DNA of 64,000 nucleotides from Morganella sibonii (lineage in GTDB: Bacteria > Pseudomonadota > Gammaproteobacteria > Enterobacterales > Enterobacteriaceae), in the NCBI RefSeq assembly GCF_040560245.1, contig NZ_JAKMWP010000008.1. One strand, 5' to 3'. Below are positions 16,266 through 25,348 of this stretch, piece after piece; position 1 is the stretch's first letter; each line of letters starts with the position of its first letter. Under the pieces are notes generated by a model. That model saw nothing but the letters and a program-made list of their open reading frames with translations. It had not been told where the DNA came from and did not search any database. A program made the translations under genes and the position numbers.

Positions 16266-18302
16266 ATGCGTTTTGTATTAACAGCGTTTGTGCTGTTTTT
16301 GTCCGCGCTGACTTCTGTGCATGCAGCTGATACCGGCTGGACCGAAATGCCGCACAATGATCATGCCCGTGTCAGAGTCACATCAGATCAATGGCAGGAC
16401 GGAAAGTTACGTCTGCTGCTGGCTGTTGAATTACAACCGGGCTGGAAAACCTACTGGCAGTCACCGGGGGAAGGGGGCGTTGCGCCTGAACTGACATGGC
16501 AGGAAAAAACGGCTGCCACACAGTGGTTCTGGCCCGCACCTCAGCGTTTTGACGTCGCGGGGCTTTCCACCCAGGGTTACGGCGGCAGTGTGGTATTTCC
16601 GCTGGAAGTCACTGCGGATCAGGCACTGCCGTTACTCAGCGGAACGCTGACCTTATCCACATGCAGTAATGTCTGTATCCTGACCGATTATCCGGTATCG
16701 CTGGACACCTCAAAACCGGCACCGGACGATTTTGACCGGCAGTATGCGATGGCTATGCAGCAGGTTCCGCAGACCGGCGGTGATATCACCATCGGCAGCA
16801 GCCGCGTGAACGGCGGAACACTGACAATGGCTCTGCACCGTCCGGGAGGCTGGCAGCAGCCGCAGTTGTTCTTTAATGCGGATAAGGAAACCATTTTTGC
16901 CGCCCCGTCATTCACCCTTTCCGGCGATAATCTCACGGCCACTGTTAAAGTAACGGATGACTGGGGGGAAGTACCGTCCGATCTGAACGGAAAACCGCTG
17001 TCGGTAGTGGTGACAGACGGCCCGGCGGCACAGGCACTGACAACGGTGATCGGCAGCGGTCCGGATATCGCCGCGACATCCGGCAGTGATACATCCTTTA
17101 TTATGTTGTTGCTGTTTGCCCTGATCGGCGGACTCATCCTCAATGTTATGCCGTGTGTTCTGCCGGTACTGGCGATGAAACTCGGCGCTGTGCTGTATGT
17201 GGAAAACCGCGAACGGCGGATGATCCGCACACAGTTTCTGGTTTCCTCCTCCGGTATTATGGTCTCTTTCTGGATACTCGCGGCACTGGTGTCGGTACTG
17301 CGTCTGACGCAAAGTGCTGTCGGCTGGGGAATTCAGTTCCAGAATCCGTGGTTCCTCGGTTTTATGGTGGTGGTGACATTACTGTTCAGCGCCAATTTGT
17401 TTGGTGTCTTCTCCATTCGTCTGAGCAGTAACGCAACCACAAAACTGGCGACAGCAGGTGGTAAAGGAATGCGCGGCCACTTTATGGAAGGTATGTTCGC
17501 CACGTTGCTGGCGACGCCCTGTACCGCACCGTTTCTCGGCACCGCCGTCGCATTTGCCCTGGTGGCACCGTATTCTCAGTTGTGGATGATATTTACCGCA
17601 CTGGGGATCGGAATGAGCCTGCCGTGGCTGCTGATTGCAGCGTTTCCGGGGATCGCAAAAGCACTGCCGAAACCCGGCCGCTGGATGAACGGTCTGCGTC
17701 TGGTACTGGGTGCCATGATGTTTATTACGGCACTGTGGCTGATTAGTCTGCTTATCCCGCACACCGGGCCGGAAACGGCTGCGGTGATGGTGGGGGTTGT
17801 GCTGCTGGTGCTTGCCCTGCTGGCTTTCCGCCGCGCCGGTATTAAGCGGGGCACTGCGGCACTGGTGGCGCTGCTGATAGCGGGTGGTGTCTGGGCCGGT
17901 ATCAATATGACGGATGACCGGCAGCAGAGCCTGGTCAGTGATCAGGTAGAGTGGCATCCACTGACGGAAGAGGCGGTGACCACCGCACTTTCGCAGGGGA
18001 AACGTGTCTTTGTGGACGTAACCGCCGAATGGTGTGTGACCTGCAAAGCAAACAAATACAATGTATTATTACGCGATGACGTTCAGGATGCCCTCCGTGA
18101 ACCGGATGTTGTCGCACTGCGCGGGGACTGGACAAAACCGTCGCCGGATATTAATGCGTTTTTACAAAAGCGCGGGCATCTGGCGGTACCGTTTAACCAG
18201 ATTTACGGCCCTGCTTTACCTGAAGGTGAAATATTGTCACCATTACTGGATAAAGAAACTCTCTTACATCTGTTAAATCAGTCACAAGGAATTGAACCAT
18301 GA
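16266..18302 (+). CDS. scsB: ScsB, DsbD-like membrane thiol reductase
   Basis: ScsB takes electrons from the cytoplasm and passes them to periplasmic ScsC. The protein of about 678 residues has a signal peptide (MRFVLTAFVLFLSALTSVHA), a DsbD-alpha-like periplasmic domain with CSNVC, and a DsbD-beta membrane domain with eight predicted spans. That domain carries the redox Cys motifs MPCVLPVL and TPCTAPFLG. A C-terminal thioredoxin domain carries WCVTC (Cys590/Cys593). I favour the ATG at 16266; an ATG at 16254 abuts the CGGAG motif with no spacer, and the frame opens further to a TTG at 16227. It overlaps scsC (ATGA). Confidence 0.9.
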   Translation: MRFVLTAFVLFLSALTSVHAADTGWTEMPHNDHARVRVTSDQWQDGKLRLLLAVELQPGWKTYWQSPGEGGVAPELTWQEKTAATQWFWPAPQRFDVAGLSTQGYGGSVVFPLEVTADQALPLLSGTLTLSTCSNVCILTDYPVSLDTSKPAPDDFDRQYAMAMQQVPQTGGDITIGSSRVNGGTLTMALHRPGGWQQPQLFFNADKETIFAAPSFTLSGDNLTATVKVTDDWGEVPSDLNGKPLSVVVTDGPAAQALTTVIGSGPDIAATSGSDTSFIMLLLFALIGGLILNVMPCVLPVLAMKLGAVLYVENRERRMIRTQFLVSSSGIMVSFWILAALVSVLRLTQSAVGWGIQFQNPWFLGFMVVVTLLFSANLFGVFSIRLSSNATTKLATAGGKGMRGHFMEGMFATLLATPCTAPFLGTAVAFALVAPYSQLWMIFTALGIGMSLPWLLIAAFPGIAKALPKPGRWMNGLRLVLGAMMFITALWLISLLIPHTGPETAAVMVGVVLLVLALLAFRRAGIKRGTAALVALLIAGGVWAGINMTDDRQQSLVSDQVEWHPLTEEAVTTALSQGKRVFVDVTAEWCVTCKANKYNVLLRDDVQDALREPDVVALRGDWTKPSPDINAFLQKRGHLAVPFNQIYGPALPEGEILSPLLDKETLLHLLNQSQGIEP

Positions 18303-19027
18303 AAAAAACACTCGCGGCTTTAATGATTGCTCCGCTTATCTTTACAGCCACAGCTCACGCGGCCGCTCTCACCGCTGACCAGGAAGCGCAGGTGCGCGTA
18401 TTGGTTCGTGACACGCTGGTTAAAAACCCGGAAATTCTGGAAGAAGCGATCGCGGCACTTCAGCAGAAACAGACCGAAAAACAGACTGCGCAGATGAAAG
18501 ATGCCGTTAAAGCGAATGCTGACGCGCTGTTTAATGATAAGTACACGCCGCGTATCGGGTCAAAATCACCGAAGCTGACCATTGTGTCTTTCACCGATTA
18601 CAACTGCCCGTACTGCAAACGTTTTGATCCGCAGCTGGAAGCAGTGGTGAAAAAATATCCTGACGTGGCAGTTGTCTTCAAACTGCTGCCGTTCAAAGGG
18701 GAAAGCTCCCTGAACGCCAGCCGTGCAGCACTCTCTGTATGGGAAACCAAGCCGGAAGCCTTTGCACCACTGCACAGCCGCCTGATGCAGAAGAAAACCG
18801 CACTGACTCAGGATGATATCAACAGCGCGCTGAAAACTGCAAAAGCGGATGATGTGAAAGTCACTGATAACAGCATGAATACCATGCGTATGAATATGAT
18901 GCTGGCAGAGCAATTAGGTGTTCAGGGAACCCCTGCGACGCTGATTGGTGATGTGATGCTGCCGGGTGCCGTGGATGACGCACAGCTGGAATCTGTCATT
19001 AAGGAACAGCTGGCTAAGGTTAAATAA
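18299..19027 (+). CDS. scsC: ScsC, DsbA-like periplasmic disulfide oxidoreductase/isomerase
   Basis: This is a 242-residue periplasmic thiol-disulfide protein with a signal peptide ending THAHA-like (TATAHA). A long charged helical N-terminal extension (about 25-80) is followed by a thioredoxin fold with CPYC at 103-106 and the cis-Pro loop GTPATLIG. In Proteus mirabilis the extension trimerises ScsC into a disulfide isomerase; the extension here suggests the same form, but that is inferred. In Scs systems the protein binds copper and protects or repairs copper-oxidised proteins. It overlaps scsB and scsD, so all three are translationally coupled. Confidence 0.92.
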   Translation: MKKTLAALMIAPLIFTATAHAAALTADQEAQVRVLVRDTLVKNPEILEEAIAALQQKQTEKQTAQMKDAVKANADALFNDKYTPRIGSKSPKLTIVSFTDYNCPYCKRFDPQLEAVVKKYPDVAVVFKLLPFKGESSLNASRAALSVWETKPEAFAPLHSRLMQKKTALTQDDINSALKTAKADDVKVTDNSMNTMRMNMMLAEQLGVQGTPATLIGDVMLPGAVDDAQLESVIKEQLAKVK

Positions 19028-19524
19028 TGCGGTTACTGCGCAGATGGGGAAAGGAATTTCTCCTGCTGCTGGTGATTTTATTTATTGCGTCACAGGCGAT
19101 GGACTACTGGCGCAAACCGGAGGCACCGGATTTAAACACGGTGCCTTCACTGACACTGACTGACGGCACACCGGTGTCCATTGCGCAGATGAGTGCGGAA
19201 AAACCGTTACTGGTCTACTTCTGGGCATCCTGGTGCGGGATCTGTAAACTGACCTCGCCATCAGTCAGCGATCTGTCTGAGTCCGGTTACAATGTGGTGA
19301 CGGTTGCTATCCGCTCCGGTGACGATGACCGGCTGGCGAAAGGGATGGCGGCAAAAGGTTACCATTTTCCGGTAATTAATGACCCGGATGGCCGGATTTC
19401 TCAGCTCTGGGGTGTGAATGTCACACCAACCTTTGTGATTTATCACAAAGGAGAGATCGTCAGCTACACCAGCGGCTGGACCAGCCAATTGGGTATGATG
19501 GCGCGGCTGTGGCTGGCGAAATAA
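19027..19524 (+). CDS. scsD: ScsD, membrane-anchored thioredoxin-like protein
   Basis: This is a 165-residue TlpA/ResA-type thioredoxin tethered to the inner membrane by one N-terminal span (about 9-24) with the catalytic domain in the periplasm. It shows WCGIC (Cys70/Cys73) and the cis-Pro loop VTPTFVIYHKGE. It starts at a TAATG overlap with scsC and is the last gene of the cassette, followed by a strong bidirectional terminator. Confidence 0.9.
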   Translation: MRLLRRWGKEFLLLLVILFIASQAMDYWRKPEAPDLNTVPSLTLTDGTPVSIAQMSAEKPLLVYFWASWCGICKLTSPSVSDLSESGYNVVTVAIRSGDDDRLAKGMAAKGYHFPVINDPDGRISQLWGVNVTPTFVIYHKGEIVSYTSGWTSQLGMMARLWLAK

Positions 19525-19539
19525 TCCGTCTGAAATGAA

Positions 19540-19576
19540 AAATCCCGCGGTGAGCAATCACGGCGGGATTTTTTTA
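19540..19576. terminator. Bidirectional terminator between scsD and lnt
   Basis: AAATCCCGC and GCGGGATTT pair, extended inward by GTGA/TCAC around a GCAA tetraloop with one G-G mismatch. T-runs lie on the plus side and A-runs on the other. It serves the convergent scs and ybeZYX-lnt transcripts. Confidence 0.85.
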
Positions 19577-19595
19577 TCTGCGTAATCGCTTCATA

Positions 19596-21149
19596 TCAGC
19601 GAAAATGCAGACCGCGCTCGGTGGTCTTTCTGCGTTTTATCAGTGCCAGACCGAGGAAGATAACGGTGGCACCCCAGACCGGCCATGTTCCCATGCGGTA
19701 ATACGGTGTAAAACCGGATGCCGAGGTAATGGTGGCACTCAGAGTGGCCTGTGTGAACTGCGGTAACTGAGCGGTGACTGAACCGTCCGGTGCAATAATC
19801 GCGGTGATGCCGTTATTGGTGGCGCGCAGCAGCGGACGTCCCAGCTCCAGCGCACGCATCCGCGCCATCTGGAAATGCTGCCACGGGCCGATGGAACGGC
19901 CGAACCAGGCATCATTGGAGGCGGTCAGCAGTACGCCGGTTTTATCCGTCATATTGCGGCGCACCTGCTCACCGAGGATCACTTCATAGCAGATCTCGGC
20001 GGTCAGCGTCATTTTTCCGGCGGTCAGCGGCGGCTGGACATAATCCCCGCGGCTGAAAGCGGACATCGGCAGATTAAAGAACGGCGCCAGCGGACGCAGC
20101 AAATCAGCCAGCGGGACAAATTCCCCGAACGGCACTAAGTGGTGTTTGTAATAGCGGTTTTTGTCCCGGCTGTCGTATTCGCTATTATTACCCAGCACAA
20201 TCAATGTGTTGTAAACATCGTATTCTTTACCGTCTGCTTTAGGAACGGCATCCACCACACCGGTAATAAGCTGTGCACCGCTGAGTGTCAGCAGGCCGTT
20301 GAGCTGATCCAGGAAAGCGGACTGACTGGCGGCAAAATCAGGAATGGCGGATTCAGGCCAGATAATCAGTGTGTCAGGGCGGAAGTAAGGACGGCTCTCC
20401 TGAAGATAGATACCCAGCGTTTTATCCAGCATGCCCGGTTCCCATTTCAGGGACTGCGCGATATTTCCCTGTACCAGTGCGACCTGAGTCGGGTCGTTGT
20501 TCATCTGATACCATTGGTAGTTACGTGCAAGCCACGGCGCGAACAGCAGCACCAGTGCGGGAACCAGCGGCCAGGCACGGCGTCGTGAGAGCGTCAGGGC
20601 AATCAGGCCGCTTATCACCATCAGCAGGAAAGTGATGGCATTGACGCCCAGGAGCGGTGCCAGTGCACGCATCGGGCCGTCAATCTGAGTGTAACCGAAC
20701 TCCAGCCACGGGAAGCCGGTCAGCACCCAGCCGCGTAAGAATTCAGTGAGCTGCCAGAGTGCCGGAGCAGCAATGACCAGACGCCAGACAGTGGCGTGCG
20801 GGAAGCATTTGGCCAGCAGACCGGCAAACAGCATCGGATAGAGCGCCAGATAGGCAGCCAGCAATACGACAAGAAACAGGTTGGCGATTTCCGGCATACC
20901 GCCGAAATCCGCGATACTGACATACACCCAGTTTACGCCGCTGCCGAATAACCCCAGCCCCCAGGCGAAACCGATAGCACATGCCTGTTTGCCGGTCCGG
21001 TTCAGTGTCAGCAGCAGCAGCGCTGTCAGCGCGGGCAGCGCGAAAAACCAGAGATCAAAAGGCGAAAAGGCCAGCGTTCCGCCGGCCCCGAAAATCAGTG
21101 CCAGCAGCAGACGCGGCCACTGGCGTAAACCCTGAGGTGATTTCATCAT
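19596..21149 (-). CDS. lnt: Apolipoprotein N-acyltransferase Lnt
   Basis: Lnt transfers the third acyl chain to the N-terminal Cys of lipoproteins at the inner membrane. The 517-residue protein has several N-terminal membrane spans and a periplasmic nitrilase-like domain. The catalytic residues are visible: Glu in LIIWPESAIPDF, Lys in YYKHHLVPFGEFVP and Cys in AEICYEVILGE. It overlaps corC (ATGA) and is last in the ybeZ-ybeY-corC-lnt operon. Confidence 0.97.
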   Translation of the reverse strand: MMKSPQGLRQWPRLLLALIFGAGGTLAFSPFDLWFFALPALTALLLLTLNRTGKQACAIGFAWGLGLFGSGVNWVYVSIADFGGMPEIANLFLVVLLAAYLALYPMLFAGLLAKCFPHATVWRLVIAAPALWQLTEFLRGWVLTGFPWLEFGYTQIDGPMRALAPLLGVNAITFLLMVISGLIALTLSRRRAWPLVPALVLLFAPWLARNYQWYQMNNDPTQVALVQGNIAQSLKWEPGMLDKTLGIYLQESRPYFRPDTLIIWPESAIPDFAASQSAFLDQLNGLLTLSGAQLITGVVDAVPKADGKEYDVYNTLIVLGNNSEYDSRDKNRYYKHHLVPFGEFVPLADLLRPLAPFFNLPMSAFSRGDYVQPPLTAGKMTLTAEICYEVILGEQVRRNMTDKTGVLLTASNDAWFGRSIGPWQHFQMARMRALELGRPLLRATNNGITAIIAPDGSVTAQLPQFTQATLSATITSASGFTPYYRMGTWPVWGATVIFLGLALIKRRKTTERGLHFR

Positions 21150-22036
21150 GTCAGATTATCTTCATCCAAAGACGGGATAGGAGCATCGTCCGGAATCTTA
21201 ACATGTAACTGGATAATTTTACGACTGTCCGCCATCGCAACTTTGAACTGATAGTTGTCAATTTCAATGGTTTCACCCCGGGTCGGCAGATGGCCGAAGG
21301 CCTGCATCACCAGCCCGCCGACAGTATCCACTTCTTCATCGCTGAAGCGGGTGCCGAATGCGTCGTTAAAATCTTCTATCTGGGTGAGGGCGCGGACAGA
21401 ATAGGAGTGCAGACTGAGCTGACGGATATCCACGTCATCCTCATCATCATATTCATCCTCAATTTCACCGACGATTAATTCCAGAATGTCTTCGATAGTG
21501 ACAAGTCCGGATACGCCGCCGAATTCATCGATCACAATCGCCATATGGTAGCGCTGGGAGCGGAACTCTTTAAGCAGACGGTCAACACGCTTACTTTCCG
21601 GCACAACAACCGCCTGGCGCAGGACTTTATCAATACTGAACTCTTCGGAATCACTGCGCATAAACGGCAGTAAATCTTTTGCCATCAGCAGGCCTTCAAT
21701 GTGATCTTTATCTTCGCTGATCACCGGAAAGCGGGAGTGGGCAGAGTCAATAATGACATCCAGGCACTCGTCGAGTGTCTGATTGCGCTTGAGTGTCACA
21801 ATTTGTGACCGCGGGATCATGATGTCACGGACACGCTGATCGGAAATATCCATCACCCCTTCGAGCATATCGCGGGTGTCAGGATCGATCAGTGCATTTT
21901 GTTCGGAATCACGGATGACCTCAACGAGGTCTTCACGGCTTTTTGGCTCGCCGTGGAACAGTTGCTGGCGCAGCAGAGAAAAGAAACCCTTTTTCTGGTT
22001 CGGTGTATCACTACCCGATGGATGGTCGTCGCTCAT
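21146..22036 (-). CDS. corC: CorC/YbeX, CBS-domain protein linked to magnesium homeostasis
   Basis: This is a 296-residue cytoplasmic protein with two CBS domains (about 70-185; DIMIPRSQIVTL and GLVTIEDILELIVGEI) and a C-terminal CorC/HlyC transporter-associated domain (about 205-285, with DEEVDTVGGLVMQAFGHLP). It has been tied to Mg2+ and Co2+ efflux and, more recently, to ribosome metabolism in E. coli, consistent with its neighbours ybeY and ybeZ. Confidence 0.95.
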   Translation of the reverse strand: MSDDHPSGSDTPNQKKGFFSLLRQQLFHGEPKSREDLVEVIRDSEQNALIDPDTRDMLEGVMDISDQRVRDIMIPRSQIVTLKRNQTLDECLDVIIDSAHSRFPVISEDKDHIEGLLMAKDLLPFMRSDSEEFSIDKVLRQAVVVPESKRVDRLLKEFRSQRYHMAIVIDEFGGVSGLVTIEDILELIVGEIEDEYDDEDDVDIRQLSLHSYSVRALTQIEDFNDAFGTRFSDEEVDTVGGLVMQAFGHLPTRGETIEIDNYQFKVAMADSRKIIQLHVKIPDDAPIPSLDEDNLT

Positions 22037-22106
22037 GGCGGTTTTTTTACATTCCCCGATTTAATGAAAGATGCCGTATTATGTAGCATAAAAACGGCAT
22101 CGCTGA

Positions 22107-22574
22107 CTACGCTTTTTCTGTGATATACGGATCAGAATAGCCTAATTTTTTTAAGATTTCCGTTTCCAGGCCTTCCATTTCTTCCGCTTCATCGTCTTCG
22201 ATGTGGTCATAACCCAGCAAATGCAGGCAGCCGTGGACAACCATGTGTGCCCAGTGCTCCTCTTCGGTTTTTTCCTGTTCGGCGGCTTCGCGTTCCACCA
22301 CCTGGCGGCAGATAATCAGGTCGCCCAGCAGCGGCAGTTCAATTTCCGGCGGTGCTTCGAACGGGAAAGAGAGCACGTTGGTCGGTTTGTCCATGCCGCG
22401 GTAAGTCAGATTCAGCTCATGGCTTTCTGCTTCATCCACCAGGCGGATGGTCACTTCACTCTCTTCCTGAAACATCGGCAGCACGCCGTCAATCCAGCGC
22501 TGAAACTGTGCCTCAGAAGGCAGATTGTCTGTGTTTTCACAGACGATTTGTAAATCAAGAACCGGATTACTCAT
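22107..22574 (-). CDS. ybeY: Endoribonuclease YbeY
   Basis: YbeY is a metal-dependent endoribonuclease in 16S rRNA 3' maturation and ribosome quality control. The 155-residue protein has the UPF0054 zinc-binding motif HGCLHLLGYDH and the segment TNVLSFPFE. I place the start at the ATG 22574-22572, giving MSNPVLDLQI like E. coli MSQVILDLQL; the open frame extends 13 codons further. It overlaps the end of ybeZ by eight bases. Confidence 0.95.
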   Translation of the reverse strand: MSNPVLDLQIVCENTDNLPSEAQFQRWIDGVLPMFQEESEVTIRLVDEAESHELNLTYRGMDKPTNVLSFPFEAPPEIELPLLGDLIICRQVVEREAAEQEKTEEEHWAHMVVHGCLHLLGYDHIEDDEAEEMEGLETEILKKLGYSDPYITEKA

Positions 22575-23649
22575 GGGATTGTTCCTGCTGCGCCTGCGCA
22601 CGTTCGGCATCACGCTGCTGCTTCAGCATCTGTTTACGTTTCTGTTCTGCGGCTTCCCACGCTTCATAGGCAATCACCACTTTTGCCACGATAGGATGCC
22701 GTACCACATCTTCACTGTGGAAGAAGTTAAAGCTCAGCTCCGGTACATCTGCCAGCACTTCAATGGCGTGACGCAGACCGGATTTGTTGCCGTTCGGCAG
22801 GTCAATCTGGGTGATATCCCCGGTGATGACCGCTTTGGAGTTGAAACCGATACGGGTCAGAAACATTTTCATCTGTTCGATGGTGGTGTTCTGGCTTTCA
22901 TCGAGAATAATAAAGGCGTCGTTCAGTGTCCGGCCGCGCATATAGGCCAGCGGCGCGACTTCAATCACGTTGCGCTCAATCAGCTTTTCCACTTTCTCAA
23001 AGCCGAGCATTTCAAACAGTGCGTCATACAGCGGACGCAGATACGGATCGACTTTCTGGCTGAGATCGCCGGGCAGGAACCCGAGTTTCTCTCCGGCCTC
23101 AACGGCAGGGCGGGTCAGCAGAATGCGGCGGATTTCCTGACGCTCCAGGGCATCCACAGCGGCAGCCACGGCCAGATAGGTCTTCCCGGTCCCGGCAGGG
23201 CCGATACCGAAGGTGATATCGTGATCGAGAATGTGAGCGATATACTGCGCCTGGTTTGGCGTACGCGGTTTAACCACACCACGTTTGGTTTTGATATTAA
23301 CGGACTTGCCATAGTCCGGCACATGTTCGTCGCTCTGTTCCAGAACACGGCTCTCTGCCACGGCGAGGTGAACCTGTTCCGGGTCGATATCACGGATCAC
23401 GCCGCGTACCGGGGCGGTTTCCACATAGAGCTGGCGCAGGATCGCCGCTGCGGCTTTGACACAGTGCGGTTTGCCGGTGAGTCGGAAGCGGTTGTCGCGG
23501 CGGCTGATTTCGGTGCCGAGGCGGCGCTCAAGCAGTTTGATGTTATCGTCGAAGGGACCGCAGAGGCTTTGCAGACGCTGATTTTCGGCGGGTTCGAGGA
23601 AAATTTCCTGTGTTGCTACCTGTGAAGGTGATGTATAGGTTTCTGTCAC
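22567..23649 (-). CDS. ybeZ: PhoH-family ATPase YbeZ
   Basis: This is a 360-residue PhoH-like P-loop ATPase. Walker A is GPAGTGKTYLA near 165-175, and Walker B is DAFIILDESQNTT. Other hallmarks are ITGDITQIDLP and the C-terminal HSEDVVRHPIV. In E. coli it interacts with YbeY and is thought to support RNA processing. It is the first gene of the ybeZ-ybeY-corC-lnt operon. Confidence 0.95.
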   Translation of the reverse strand: MTETYTSPSQVATQEIFLEPAENQRLQSLCGPFDDNIKLLERRLGTEISRRDNRFRLTGKPHCVKAAAAILRQLYVETAPVRGVIRDIDPEQVHLAVAESRVLEQSDEHVPDYGKSVNIKTKRGVVKPRTPNQAQYIAHILDHDITFGIGPAGTGKTYLAVAAAVDALERQEIRRILLTRPAVEAGEKLGFLPGDLSQKVDPYLRPLYDALFEMLGFEKVEKLIERNVIEVAPLAYMRGRTLNDAFIILDESQNTTIEQMKMFLTRIGFNSKAVITGDITQIDLPNGNKSGLRHAIEVLADVPELSFNFFHSEDVVRHPIVAKVVIAYEAWEAAEQKRKQMLKQQRDAERAQAQQEQSHE

Positions 23650-23668
23650 TGAATCTCTCTGTGTATTC

Positions 23669-23694
23669 TCACGCGCAGAGAGATCTGCGCGTGA
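23669..23694 (-). repeat. Perfect 11-bp palindrome between miaB and ybeZ
   Basis: TCACGCGCAGA (23669-23679) pairs exactly with TCTGCGCGTGA (23684-23694) around a 4-base loop. It occupies half of the 55-base gap between the miaB stop and the ybeZ start. No U-tract follows on the minus strand, so it may be a processing or attenuation structure rather than a full terminator. Confidence 0.65.
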
Positions 23695-23704
23695 CGGGTT
23701 TTAG

Positions 23705-25144
23705 TTAGTGTACGGTTGGCTGGTAGATGCCGACACCCAGTTCGTCTTCTTTACGGGTGCGGGCAATGACGGATTCCGGGGTTTCGTGAACACGCAGGTT
23801 CATCTGCTCTTCTGTCCGGATCACGCTGCCGCGCAGTGAGTTGGTATAGACATCGGTAATTTCGACATCCACAAATTTGCCGATCATGTCCGGAGTGCCC
23901 TCAAAGTTCACCACGCGGTTATTTTCGGTGCGTCCGGATAACTCCATAACGTCTTTGCGGGACGGGCCCTCTACCAGGATGCGCTGAGTGGTGCCGAGCA
24001 TCTGACGGCTGTAGCTCATCGCCTGCTGGTTAATCCGCTGCTGTAACAGGTACAGACGCTGTTTTTTCTCGTCTTCGGTCACGTCATCCGGCAGGTCAGC
24101 CGCCGGGGTTCCCGGACGCGGGGAGTAGATAAAACTGAAGCTCATATCGAAATTCACATCAGCAATCAGCTGCATGGTTTTTTCGAAGTCGTCATTGGTT
24201 TCTCCCGGGAAGCCGACGATAAAGTCAGAGCTTATCAGGATATCCGGACGTGCTTTGCGAAGTTTGCGGATAATAGATTTGTATTCCAGTGCGGTATGGG
24301 CACGCTTCATCTGGGTCAGAATACGGTCTGAGCCGCTCTGTACCGGCAGGTGCAGGAAGCTGACCAGTTCCGGGGTATCTTCATAAACAGCGATAATATC
24401 ATCGGTGAATTCAATCGGATGGCTGGTGGTAAAGCGGATGCGGTCGATACCGTCAATGGCGGCCACCAGACGGATCAGCTCAGCAAAACTGCAGATGCTG
24501 CCGTCAAACGCCGGGCCGCGGTAAGCATTCACGTTCTGGCCGAGCAGGTTTACTTCACGCACGCCCTGTGCGGCTAACTGTGCGATTTCAAACAGCACAT
24601 CATCACACGGACGGCTGACTTCCTCACCACGGGTATAGGGAACCACGCAGAAGGTGCAGTATTTGTTACAGCCTTCCATGATGGAGACAAAGGCGGACGG
24701 GCCTTCGGCACGCGGTTCCGGCAGGCGGTCAAATTTCTCGATTTCCGGGAAGCTGATGTCCACAATCGGGCTGCGGTCGCCACGGAGTTTGTTGATCATC
24801 TCCGGCAGGCGGTGCAGTGTCTGCGGGCCGAAGACAATGTCCACGGCCGGTGCGCGGCGGCGGATAAAATCCCCTTCCTGCGAGGCCACACAGCCCCCGA
24901 CACCAATGATAATGTCCGGATTCACATCCTTGAGGTTTTTCCAGCGGCCGAGCTGGTGAAAGACTTTTTCCTGCGCTTTTTCACGGATAGAACAGGTATT
25001 AAGCAGGAGAATATCGGCTTCATCGGCATTGTCTGTTAAAGTGTAGCCGTGGGTGCTTTCCAGCAGGTCAGCCATTTTGGATGAATCGTACTCATTCATC
25101 TGACAGCCCCAGGTTTTTATGTACAGTTTTTTACTCGTCGACAT
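23705..25144 (-). CDS. miaB: tRNA-2-methylthio-N6-dimethylallyladenosine synthase MiaB
   Basis: This radical-SAM methylthiotransferase acts on i6A37 of tRNAs reading UNN codons. The 479-residue protein has an N-terminal UPF0004 domain with three Cys for the auxiliary cluster (WGCQMNEYDS, LNTCSIRE, VGGCVASQEG). The radical-SAM motif is CNKYCTFCVVPY, followed by a C-terminal TRAM domain (VDVEITDVYTNSLRGSVI). It is separated from ybeZ by a palindrome and divergent from ubiF. Confidence 0.97.
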   Translation of the reverse strand: MSTSKKLYIKTWGCQMNEYDSSKMADLLESTHGYTLTDNADEADILLLNTCSIREKAQEKVFHQLGRWKNLKDVNPDIIIGVGGCVASQEGDFIRRRAPAVDIVFGPQTLHRLPEMINKLRGDRSPIVDISFPEIEKFDRLPEPRAEGPSAFVSIMEGCNKYCTFCVVPYTRGEEVSRPCDDVLFEIAQLAAQGVREVNLLGQNVNAYRGPAFDGSICSFAELIRLVAAIDGIDRIRFTTSHPIEFTDDIIAVYEDTPELVSFLHLPVQSGSDRILTQMKRAHTALEYKSIIRKLRKARPDILISSDFIVGFPGETNDDFEKTMQLIADVNFDMSFSFIYSPRPGTPAADLPDDVTEDEKKQRLYLLQQRINQQAMSYSRQMLGTTQRILVEGPSRKDVMELSGRTENNRVVNFEGTPDMIGKFVDVEITDVYTNSLRGSVIRTEEQMNLRVHETPESVIARTRKEDELGVGIYQPTVH

Positions 25145-25348
25145 TTTCTCAATCCGCTGTTTTCAGTGAAACAATACCCGCAACACGGAAAAGCATTGTG
25201 TGTATTCAATCAGTTTTTGATGTAACCAATGGTCGATATTGTAGTCATTTGACACACCAGTGACCAGACCCGGCAGCACGGATCTTCACCTTTCCCGGTG
25301 AATTTACGGCAATTGAACAAAAAATCAACGTATTAGAATAGGTATGTC

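Noticed and set aside
22525..23625. A 366-codon open frame antisense to ybeZ
   Set aside because: It is a frame shadow of ybeZ, whose protein is clearly recognisable as a PhoH ATPase. The antisense translation has no family resemblance.
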